This document shows, piece after piece, positions 41,732 through 48,745 of a DNA stretch of 48,745 nucleotides. The translations under genes and the position numbers were made by a program. Source of the stretch: DAOUVR01 sp034430535 (GTDB lineage Bacteria > Chloroflexota > Dehalococcoidia > E44-bin15); the NCBI GenBank assembly GCA_964443325.1, contig CAYUCL010000013.1:1-48745 (forward strand). The letters run 5' to 3'. Each line of letters begins with the position of its first letter. Position 1 is the first letter of the stretch. Under the pieces are notes generated by a model. It made no database searches and had not been told where the DNA came from. It saw only the letters and a program-made list of their open reading frames with translations.

Positions 41732-44158
41732 ATGGACATCGGAATCGTTAAGCCGATCGAAATCGAAGAAGAGATGAAAGGCTCATATTTGGATTATGCG
41801 ATGAGCGTTATCGTCTCACGTGCCCTGCCGGATGTCCGTGATGGCCTGAAGCCGGTACAACGAAGGATCCTCTATGCTATGGAGGAACTGGGAGTACGTC
41901 ACAATACTGCCTATAAAAAGAGTGCCCGCATCGTTGGTGAAGTGCTTGGCAAATACCATCCCCACGGCGATGCTCCAGTGTATGAAGCTATGGTAAGACT
42001 GGCTCAGGACTTCTCCATGAGATACACGCTCATCGATGGACAGGGGAATTTTGGCAGTGTGGATCAGGACCCCCCAGCGGCGATGCGCTACACCGAGGCT
42101 CGTCTCTCCCAGATTGCCCAGGAGATACTGGTAGACATCGATAAGGAGACGGTGGACTTTACACCAAACTTCGACGACTCACTCAAGGAACCCGCCATTC
42201 TCCCTGCCAAGCTCCCCAACCTGCTGTTGAACGGTGCCGCAGGGATTGCCGTGGGCATGGCGACAAACATCCCGCCACACAATATCGGTGAGATATCAGA
42301 TGCTATCTGTTACCTTATCGATAACCCCGAGGCCGCACCGGAGGAGCTCACCGATTTCGTCAAAGGCCCCGATTTCCCCACCGCAGGCATTATTCTCGGT
42401 CGTGAAGGCATCAACAATGCCTATGCAACAGGCAGGGGTAAGATAGTAATCAGGGCCAAAGCCGACATTGAGGAGATGTCCAAGGGGCGCCATCACATCG
42501 TGGTCACCGAGCTTCCCTATCAGACGAACAAGGCAACTCTGGTGGAGAGAATCGCCGAGCTAGCCAAGGGAAAAAAGATCGAAGGGATCAGCGAGCTGCG
42601 TGATGAATCGGACAGGCACGGGATGCGCATTGTAATCGAATTAAAGCGAGAGGCCCAACCAGAACAGGTCTTGAACAACCTCTATCGGCATACAGCAATG
42701 CAGTCAGCATTCTTCGTCAACATGCTGGCCCTGGTCGATGGGCAGCCGAGGGTGCTCAGCCTGAAAACGGTGCTTCAGCAGTATATTAAATTCCGTCAGG
42801 AAATAATCGTCCGCCGCTCCCAGTATGAGCTCCGCCGTGCTAAGGAGAGGGCCCATATCCTGGAAGGGCTCAAGATCGCCCTTGACAATCTAGACCGCAT
42901 TATTGACACCATTCGCCGCTCCCAGAGCGCAGAGTCGGCGCGGAAGAACCTAATGAGTTCCTTTAATTTGACCCAGGTTCAAGCACAAGCCATATTGGAT
43001 ATGCAGCTAAGGCGCCTCGCCGCTCTGGAGCGCAAAAAGGTCACTGATGAGTATACCGAGGTTCTGAAGACCATTGCCTATCTTGAAGACCTCCTGGCCA
43101 ACCCGAGGAAGGTTCTCTTTCTCATTAAACAGGATATCAGCGAGCTGAAGGAAAAATATGGCGACCCGCGGCGAACGGAGATCATCGAGGAAGAGCCCAC
43201 GGAGTTCAGGGAAGCTGACCTCATCACCCACCGCAGGGTGGTTCTCACCCTTACCAATAGAGGATACATCAAGCGAATGCCCTGTGAAAGCTACAGGGTT
43301 CAGACGAGGGGAGGAAGGGGTGCCACAGGTACCCGCGAGACAGAGGGTGTGCATCGTCTTCGGACCGCCGATACCCATGACACTGTACTCTTCTTCACCG
43401 ACCGGGGAAGAGTATTCTCCCTCAAATGTTACAAAATACCAGAGGATACCTCCCGAACCACCAAGGGAACACCACTGGTCAAATTGCTCTCACTGGACGA
43501 GAGGGAGCAGGTGACCGAGATTCTGCCCATATCGAGCTTTGTGCCAGATAGCTTCGTAGTGATGGCCACCCGCTCAGGACAGATTAAGAAGACCGCTCTT
43601 GAGAAGTTCGCCTCGGTAAGAAGTAACGGGCTCATCGCCAACAAACTCAGAAAAGAGGATGAGCTGGTGGCTGTAAGGATGGCTCGCTCAGAGGACGATG
43701 TCATTGTAGTAACGGAAAAAGGACAGGCGATCAGGTTCGTTGTCGCCACCCTCAGAGCCGCCTCCCGCTCTAGCGGTGGGGTGCGCGCCATCCAACTGAC
43801 CCCTGGAGACCGTGTGGTGGCAATGGACATCACCTCACCTGAGGCTTACCTGTTGGTCGTCACTACAAATGGCTATGGCAAGTGCACCCTGTTGACACGG
43901 TACCGCCCCCAGACTCGCGGCGGCATCGGGATAAAAAGCATCAGCATCAGCTCGAAGTCTGGAGGTGTTGCCGCAGCGCGCGTTGTTGAACCGTCCTCCG
44001 GTGAGCTAATGATCCTTTCCGCTAAGGGAGTCATCATCCGCTTGAAGACGGACATCATCCCAATTCAGGGCAGAATTAGAAAAGGGGCCAGCCTGATGAA
44101 ACTGGATGAAGGGGATGAGGTAGCCTCCATCGCAACTTTTAGCCAAAGCCCCCCTTAA
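41732..44158 (+). CDS. gyrA: DNA gyrase subunit A
   Basis: An 808-residue type IIA topoisomerase subunit. Catalytic Tyr120 sits in AAMRYTEAR. A GyrA-box-like QTRGGRG (524-530) and a complete C-terminal beta-pinwheel (repeats such as VVLTLTNRGYIKRM, VLFFTDRGRVFSLK, IRLKTD) favour GyrA over ParC. In the quinolone pocket the helix reads HPHGDAPVYE, so E. coli Ser83 corresponds to Ala81 and Asp87 to Glu85. Ribosome site GGAGGT lies 4 bases before ATG 41732; TTG 41720 is rejected. No gyrB nearby; monocistronic. Confidence 0.94.
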   Translation: MDIGIVKPIEIEEEMKGSYLDYAMSVIVSRALPDVRDGLKPVQRRILYAMEELGVRHNTAYKKSARIVGEVLGKYHPHGDAPVYEAMVRLAQDFSMRYTLIDGQGNFGSVDQDPPAAMRYTEARLSQIAQEILVDIDKETVDFTPNFDDSLKEPAILPAKLPNLLLNGAAGIAVGMATNIPPHNIGEISDAICYLIDNPEAAPEELTDFVKGPDFPTAGIILGREGINNAYATGRGKIVIRAKADIEEMSKGRHHIVVTELPYQTNKATLVERIAELAKGKKIEGISELRDESDRHGMRIVIELKREAQPEQVLNNLYRHTAMQSAFFVNMLALVDGQPRVLSLKTVLQQYIKFRQEIIVRRSQYELRRAKERAHILEGLKIALDNLDRIIDTIRRSQSAESARKNLMSSFNLTQVQAQAILDMQLRRLAALERKKVTDEYTEVLKTIAYLEDLLANPRKVLFLIKQDISELKEKYGDPRRTEIIEEEPTEFREADLITHRRVVLTLTNRGYIKRMPCESYRVQTRGGRGATGTRETEGVHRLRTADTHDTVLFFTDRGRVFSLKCYKIPEDTSRTTKGTPLVKLLSLDEREQVTEILPISSFVPDSFVVMATRSGQIKKTALEKFASVRSNGLIANKLRKEDELVAVRMARSEDDVIVVTEKGQAIRFVVATLRAASRSSGGVRAIQLTPGDRVVAMDITSPEAYLLVVTTNGYGKCTLLTRYRPQTRGGIGIKSISISSKSGGVAAARVVEPSSGELMILSAKGVIIRLKTDIIPIQGRIRKGASLMKLDEGDEVASIATFSQSPP

Positions 44159-44319
44159 CCGAGTGGGGCAGTATTGGCCAGTTCCTTTGAAGGCCCGCTT
44201 ATAGGCTTTATGCCCCTATTTGCTGTCATGTATACCGTAGGGATCCCTCCCTTACATCCACACCAAGGCTGTCTAAAAATGTAGTTGCCCATCCTTCTTT
44301 GAAGGATTGGGGCGGCCAT

Positions 44320-44348
44320 GCCTGATGAATCAGGCAACTACAGGAATT
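44320..44348. repeat. CCTGATGAATCAGG repeat (copy 2)
   Basis: The 16-base palindrome at 44320-44335 plus AACTACAGGAATT. Identical over about 35 bases to the copy at 44613-44648, and inverted relative to 38639-38667. Confidence 0.85.
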
Positions 44349-44357
44349 GGGGATAGA

Positions 44358-44391
44358 AGTAGGGTGGGTGAAATGAAATGGAACCCACCTT
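44358..44391. repeat. GTAGGGTGGGT-family palindrome
   Basis: AGTAGGGTGGGTGAAATGAA followed by ATGGAACCCACCTT; inverted orientation relative to 41500-41536. Confidence 0.75.
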
Positions 44392-44612
44392 CGTAGGTTG
44401 AAATGTAAATGGTGGGTTCCGCCCTTCCGCCGAAGGGCTGCACCCACCCTACTACGCATTACTATCCATGTAGGGGCGTTCGGCCGAACGCCCTTCACCC
44501 TCTCCCTTCAAGGGGTAGGGGATAAGATTCCAGTATGGGTAGCCTGGAGCATCCGCTCCAGGCATGGTTAGAGCAGATGCTCAAACCTAACCATTGACCA
44601 ATTTATTGGGCC

Positions 44613-44648
44613 AGCCATGCCTGATGAATCAGGCAACTACAGGAATTG
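44613..44648. repeat. CCTGATGAATCAGG repeat (copy 3)
   Basis: Palindrome at 44619-44634 followed by AACTACAGGAATTG, same as the copy at 44320. Confidence 0.85.
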
Positions 44649-44759
44649 CGAGCAGATGCTAACACCGTTCGTGGTGAGCCCAACGCCTTTCGTGGTGAGC
44701 CTGTCGAACCTCGCCATAGGCGAGTCTTCGACCTCAAGGGAGAGGGGACAAAAAGGGAA

Positions 44760-44789
44760 ATGACAGAGCCATCCGCAAATTGATATAAT
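44760..44789 (+). promoter_or_regulatory. Promoter of hsp20-lon
   Basis: ATGACA (44760-44765), 18-base spacer, perfect TATAAT (44784-44789). I see no CIRCE element, so heat control, if any, uses another regulator. Confidence 0.6.
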
Positions 44790-44811
44790 AGGTCCAGTTT
44801 GGAGGATAGAA

Positions 44812-45258
44812 ATGGTGCAGTTTCGTCGCGATTGGATCGAAAACATCGATAGCATGCAACGGGAGATGGAGCAGCTACTAGACCAGTTTGCCACCCGCAA
44901 ACCACCGTTAATTCGCTTCTCCCCACGCGCCTGGGAGCCAGCTATTGACATGTATGAGACCCCACAGGAAGTGGTGGTCCTGGCAGAGCTGGCCGGGTTG
45001 AGACAGGAGGATATCGACATCACCGTGCATGCTAAAACCCTGGTAATCAGGGGAGAGAGAAGAGAGAGCCAGGAGGGTAACAAGAGAACCTATTATCAAA
45101 TGGAGATACCCAGGGGTCACTTTGAAAGAGGTATCCTGTTACCAGTGGAGGTGGATACCGACCAGGCGAAGGCTTCTTACCATGATGGCATTTTGGAGAT
45201 CGTACTACCAAAGCGCGTGGATGAGCAAATCCGTAAGGTTGACATCCGTACCGCTTAG
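44812..45258 (+). CDS. Small heat-shock protein (Hsp20/alpha-crystallin)
   Basis: A 148-residue small heat-shock protein that holds unfolding proteins in large oligomers. The alpha-crystallin domain (~45-140) has AIDMYETPQEVVVLAELAGL, DIDITVHAKTLVIRGER, and the family GILEIVLPK near its end. GGAGG is 7 bases before ATG 44812. Only 20 bases separate it from lon, linking chaperone and protease in one transcript. Confidence 0.93.
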   Translation: MVQFRRDWIENIDSMQREMEQLLDQFATRKPPLIRFSPRAWEPAIDMYETPQEVVVLAELAGLRQEDIDITVHAKTLVIRGERRESQEGNKRTYYQMEIPRGHFERGILLPVEVDTDQAKASYHDGILEIVLPKRVDEQIRKVDIRTA

Positions 45259-45278
45259 GTCGGGAAAAGGAGAAAGCC

Positions 45279-47624
45279 ATGATAAGTGTAAGTGAAGAAG
45301 AACGGAACCCGCCTGAGAAGCCCTCCATTCCCGAGGAACTACTTATCCTCCCTAGCAATGATGCCGTGCTATATCCTTCGATGATCGTCCCCCTGTCAAC
45401 AGGTGACGAAAAAACGGTGAAGCTCATTGATGAGGCTATTGCCGGGGATAAAATGGTTGCCATATTCGCCAAGCGACCCGATGAAGAGAAAAAACTCTAT
45501 GACGTGGGCACTGCGGCCAGTATCGCCAAGATGTTCAAGATGCCTGATGGCTCAATTAATGCCTTTATTCAAGGTATTCAGAGAATTCGCCTCAAGGAGA
45601 TAATTCAAACGGAGCCTTATCTCAAGGGGAAGGTTGAGGCGCTCGAGGATGAGGCGGTGGAAGAGACCACGGAGCTTGAGGCCCTGGCAAGAAACCTGAC
45701 CGATCAGTTTCAACAAGTGGTCTCCCTGGCCCCTAATCTGCCCATAGAACTGGGCATCGCCGCCGCGAATATACCCGGGCCCGGCAGCCTCGCCGACTTC
45801 ATAGCCGCCCACATCAACATCGAACTTGAGCAGAAGCAGGAAGTCCTTGAGACGCTCAACGTCGTCGAGCGATTCAAGAAGCTAACCGCCTTCGTCAACA
45901 AGGAGCTGGAGATACTGGAGCTGGGAAGCAAGATTCAGTCCCAGATGAAGCAGGAGCTGGATAAGACACAGCGTGAGTTCTACCTCAGGGAGCAGCTCAA
46001 GGCGATCCAAAAGGAGCTGGGAGAGACGGATGAGCGCACCGTTGAGATCAATGAACTCACGGAGGCCATCGACAAGGCACAGCTTCCAGCGGAGGCTCAA
46101 AAACAAGCGGAGCGGGAGCTCGATCGCCTGGCCAAGATGCCCCCTGCCGCCGCGGAGTACACCGTCTCCAGGACATACCTCGATTGGCTCATCAACCTGC
46201 CCTGGGCAAAGAGCACCGAGGACAGTGCCGATATCGACCAGGCGCGGCGGGTGCTCGACGAGGACCACTACGACCTGGACAAGGTGAAGGAGAGAATCCT
46301 GGAGTATCTGGCGGTGCGCCAGCTAAACAAGGATATGAAAGGCCCCATCCTGTGCTTCGTCGGCCCACCTGGAACGGGAAAGACCTCGGTGGGGCAGTCC
46401 ATCGCCCGCGCACTGGGAAGGAAGTTCATCCGTCTGTCTCTGGGGGGCATAAGGGACGAGGCTGAGATCCGTGGCCACCGCAGGACTTATGTCGGAGCGC
46501 TCCCCGGCAGGATCATCCAGTGGATTCAACGCGCTGGCTCAAACAACCCTGTTTTCATGCTCGACGAGGTGGACAAGGTAGGCATGGACTTTCGCGGCGA
46601 CCCCACAGCAGCGCTGCTCGAGGTGCTCGACCCGGAGCAGAACTTCTCCTTCTCCGACCACTACCTGGACGTCCCTTTCGACCTGTCCAAGGTGATGTTC
46701 ATCACCACCGCCAATATCATTGACCCCGTCCCGCCAGCGCTGCGGGACCGGATGGAGGTGCTGGAGCTACCGGGGTATACCGAGTTGCAGAAACTCAATA
46801 TCGCCAAGCCTTACCTCATTCCCAGGCAGCTCAAGGAGAACGGGCTGAGCGAGGGGAAGCTGCAGTTTACCGATGATGCGATACTCGCCATAATAAGAAG
46901 CTACACCCGTGAGGCCGGGGTGAGAAACCTGGAGCGGGAGATCGGCTCCATCTGCCGCAAGGTGGCAATGAAGGTGGCTCAAGGGCACAAGAGGAAAATC
47001 ACCATCACCCCTAAAAAGCTCCCCCAGTATCTCGGTCCTTACAAGTTCCGCTACGAGGTTGCCGAGAAGGGCGATGAGGTCGGCGTGGCCACCGGTCTAG
47101 CCTGGACACCCGTCGGCGGAGACATTCTCTTCATCGAGGCTACCCTCGTTCCGGGAAAGGGGAACCTCATACTCACCGGCCATCTGGGCGACGTAATGCA
47201 GGAGTCAGGGAGGGCAGCGGTCACCTACGCCCGCTCCCTGGAGCAGCGGGAACTGAAAGAGGGGGATAAAGGCTTCTACGAAAAGAGCGATATCCACATC
47301 CACATACCCGCCGGTGCCATCCCCAAGGATGGCCCTTCGGCCGGCGTCACCATGGCGGTAGCCCTGGTCTCGGCGATAACCGAGAGACCGGTGAGGAAAG
47401 ACATAGCCATGACCGGCGAGATCACACTGCGGGGAAAGGTGTTGCCCGTGGGCGGAGTCAGGGACAAGGTGCTGGCCGCCCACCGCGCCGGCATAAAGAA
47501 GATAATACTGCCCAAAGAGAATAATGAGAAGGACCTTGAGGAGGTGCCCCAGCAGGTCAGGGACGAGATTGAGTTCATCCCCGTCGAGCGCATCGACCAG
47601 GTGCTGGAAGCAGCGCTAAAGTAA
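45279..47624 (+). CDS. lon: ATP-dependent protease Lon (LonA)
   Basis: A 781-residue LonA protease removing misfolded and regulatory proteins. An N-terminal substrate-recognition domain (~20-215) begins LILPSNDAVLYPSMIVPLS. A coiled linker follows, then AAA+ with Walker A GPPGTGKT (362-369) and Walker B VFMLDEVDK. The protease domain has catalytic dyad S687 in DGPSAG and K730 in GGVRDK, spaced 43 residues apart as in E. coli Lon. Ribosome site AAAGGAG precedes ATG 45279. Second gene after hsp20. It would be the usual protease for the labile antitoxin at 35 kb. Confidence 0.96.
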   Translation: MISVSEEERNPPEKPSIPEELLILPSNDAVLYPSMIVPLSTGDEKTVKLIDEAIAGDKMVAIFAKRPDEEKKLYDVGTAASIAKMFKMPDGSINAFIQGIQRIRLKEIIQTEPYLKGKVEALEDEAVEETTELEALARNLTDQFQQVVSLAPNLPIELGIAAANIPGPGSLADFIAAHINIELEQKQEVLETLNVVERFKKLTAFVNKELEILELGSKIQSQMKQELDKTQREFYLREQLKAIQKELGETDERTVEINELTEAIDKAQLPAEAQKQAERELDRLAKMPPAAAEYTVSRTYLDWLINLPWAKSTEDSADIDQARRVLDEDHYDLDKVKERILEYLAVRQLNKDMKGPILCFVGPPGTGKTSVGQSIARALGRKFIRLSLGGIRDEAEIRGHRRTYVGALPGRIIQWIQRAGSNNPVFMLDEVDKVGMDFRGDPTAALLEVLDPEQNFSFSDHYLDVPFDLSKVMFITTANIIDPVPPALRDRMEVLELPGYTELQKLNIAKPYLIPRQLKENGLSEGKLQFTDDAILAIIRSYTREAGVRNLEREIGSICRKVAMKVAQGHKRKITITPKKLPQYLGPYKFRYEVAEKGDEVGVATGLAWTPVGGDILFIEATLVPGKGNLILTGHLGDVMQESGRAAVTYARSLEQRELKEGDKGFYEKSDIHIHIPAGAIPKDGPSAGVTMAVALVSAITERPVRKDIAMTGEITLRGKVLPVGGVRDKVLAAHRAGIKKIILPKENNEKDLEEVPQQVRDEIEFIPVERIDQVLEAALK

Positions 47625-47744
47625 GTGTGTTCAGGCAGGTGGGCAATAAGTCCTCCCTCCCTCGCCGGGCAACAACCAATCCTCCCTCCCTTGAGGGAGG
47701 GATCCTTCCTCGGAAGGAGAGGGAAAGGGAATAAAATGGGGAGT

Positions 47745-47765
47745 CCAGAGGGGTATCCCCTCTGG
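47745..47765. repeat. Perfect 9-bp-arm palindrome downstream of lon
   Basis: CCAGAGGGG and CCCCTCTGG arms flank a TAT centre. Adjacent GGGGGCACGGGGGTGTCCCCC (about 47767-47788) forms another hairpin. Either may end the hsp20-lon transcript, though no T-run follows. Confidence 0.65.
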
Positions 47766-47840
47766 CGGGGGCACGGGGGTGTCCCCCGGTAAAACATATC
47801 AGGGCGGGTGGGTGGGCAAAATACATTAGAAAGGACTGCC

Positions 47841-48533
47841 ATGAAACTCATCTTCATTCACGGCTCAGGAAGCTGCAAAGAAGCCTGGCACTACCAAACA
47901 AAACACTTCCCCGATGCCGATGCCCTCGACCTCCCCGGCCACCCCGATGGCGAGCCCTGCACCAGCATCGAGGGCTATGTAGACTGGCTCAAAGGATACA
48001 TCCAGCAGAAGGGCTATCGTGATGTTGTCCTGGCCGGCCACTCCCTCGGTGGCGCCATCGCCCAGCTCTACGCCCTGAAGTACCCCGACGACCTCAAGGG
48101 GCTGGTCCTCATCGGCACCGGTGCCAGGCTGCGCGTCCATCCCATGTATCTTGAAGAGCTGGAGAAGGCTAAAAGCGACCCCAGTGCCTTTGCGCAGATG
48201 CGAGAAACGGGGATGGAGAATATCGACCCGGAGCTCAAGGAACTGCTGAAAAAGAGGGCTCTGGAGGTCGGCGCGGAGGTGTTTCTCAACGACATGCTGT
48301 GCTGCGACAGGTTCGACATCATGGACCGCGTCCATGAAATCAAGCTGCCCACGCTGGCTCTTTGTGGCACTGAGGATGTCATGACACCGCCGAAATACAT
48401 CAAATACCTCGCCGACAAAATAGCCGGCGCCACGGAGGTGATAATACCCGGGGCCACCCACAATGTCCCCATCGAGAAACCCGATGAGGTCAATCAGGCC
48501 ATCGCCGATTTCCTGCAGAGCATTCCTTCTTAG
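47841..48533 (+). CDS. Alpha/beta hydrolase
   Basis: A 230-residue alpha/beta-hydrolase of the compact MhpC/BioH-like type. FIHGSGSCKEAWHYQ forms the oxyanion strand, nucleophile elbow AGHSLGG places S68, the acid is probably in CGTEDVMTPP and the His in PGATHNVPIEKP. A lid region (~110-165) is helical. ATG 47841 follows AAAGGA; the frame is open back to 47808. Substrate unknown; not related in sequence to the hydrolase at 9 kb beyond the fold. Confidence 0.85.
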   Translation: MKLIFIHGSGSCKEAWHYQTKHFPDADALDLPGHPDGEPCTSIEGYVDWLKGYIQQKGYRDVVLAGHSLGGAIAQLYALKYPDDLKGLVLIGTGARLRVHPMYLEELEKAKSDPSAFAQMRETGMENIDPELKELLKKRALEVGAEVFLNDMLCCDRFDIMDRVHEIKLPTLALCGTEDVMTPPKYIKYLADKIAGATEVIIPGATHNVPIEKPDEVNQAIADFLQSIPS

Positions 48534-48597
48534 GGACGCCAGCCATCGCCAGCAAACCGCCCCACGGCGGGCCGAATAGGTAATGAGGCGCGCCGAG

Positions 48598-48660
48598 GCC
48601 AACGCCGTTCGTGGTGAGGCCAACACCGTTCGTGGTGAGCCCGATGCCGTTCGTGGTGAG
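48598..48660. repeat. 21-bp tandem repeat, three units
   Basis: Three 21-base units (48598-48618, 48619-48639, 48640-48660) end in CCGTTCGTGGTGAG and differ at one to a few bases. The third runs into the CCCGTCGAACCATGAACGG inverted repeat and CTTCGACAAGCTCAG. Two similar units occur at about 44661-44700. Confidence 0.85.
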
Positions 48661-48745
48661 CCCGTCGAACCATGAACGGCCCTTCGACAAGCTCAGCAAC
48701 TGTGTTAAATGTCAAGAGCATGGGCCGAAAATATGAGAATCAACA

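Larger units (their letters stand above)
44159..44759. other. Repeat-dense spacer between gyrA and hsp20
   Basis: No gene. It contains members of essentially every repeat family in the window: composite CCTGATGAATCAGG units at 44273-44348 and 44613-44648, GGTGGGT palindrome 44358-44391, GGGGCGTTCGGCCGAACGCC 44470-44494, CTGGAGC palindrome 44540-44566, and two TTCGTGGTGAGCC units from about 44664. Confidence 0.7.

Overview
This 48.7 kb window looks like a contiguous piece of a bacterial chromosome of mid GC content. I infer a member of the Chloroflexota, probably Dehalococcoidia-like. The reasons are the mix of a CetZ/FtsZ-like GTPase, a two-gene SUF system, an ApgM-type enzyme beside aspartokinase, an acyl-CoA mutase large subunit, an excisionase-HTH/receiver regulator, and several near-leaderless promoters. 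This is inference from gene content; no rRNA or marker phylogeny is available. Most of the window is housekeeping. Accessory or unusual material sits at 5.3-8.2 kb, 30.7-32.6 kb and 34.5-35.2 kb, and in the repeat-filled spacers of the right-hand 18 kb.

Left third (1-15.2 kb). A membrane GGDEF/HD-GYP c-di-GMP protein lies behind two tandem promoters. It is followed by a minimal sufC-sufB pair, then a SHOCT membrane protein beside a copper-type P-ATPase gene that is clearly broken. That gene has a single-base frameshift, lacks the phosphorylated Asp, and has lost the last membrane helix and half of a YHS domain. On the minus strand a tight operon runs rny, ymdB, PHP phosphoesterase, alpha/beta hydrolase and plsY. 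It is preceded by recX and recA, which are separated by an attenuator-like hairpin. A tRNA-Pro(GGG) closes the segment.

Middle (15.4-31 kb). dinB has a nearly leaderless promoter with a palindrome in its spacer. Next come an excisionase-HTH/receiver regulator overlapping a PAS-GAF hybrid histidine kinase, a CetZ-like tubulin-family gene, nadE, and a NatAB-type ABC exporter whose ATPase carries its own membrane anchor. A translationally coupled mnmG/ArsA-like ATPase/YtcJ-like amidohydrolase operon follows, then a divergent B12-dependent acyl-CoA mutase large subunit.

Right third (31-48.7 kb). An AT-rich island carries a NYN-domain nuclease-like gene. Then come fmdB, a DUF1461 membrane protein and mazG. 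A RelE/Phd toxin-antitoxin pair is bracketed by an intact tRNA-Pro(CGG) and a perfect 28-bp copy of that tRNA's 3' end, the geometry left by tRNA-targeting integration. The rest is an apgM-like gene with lysC (threonine/lysine branch), a nfu scaffold, a GT2-methyltransferase fusion, a TPR protein, gyrA, hsp20-lon and an alpha/beta hydrolase. From about 30.8 kb on, nearly every long spacer is packed with several families of palindromic repeats; I saw none of these families in the first 30 kb.

The strongest leads are the tRNA-bracketed toxin-antitoxin cassette, the triply damaged CopA, the CetZ-like gene, the divergent acyl-CoA mutase and the repeat-family hotspot. I did not find a CRISPR array, an insertion sequence with a transposase, or rRNA genes.
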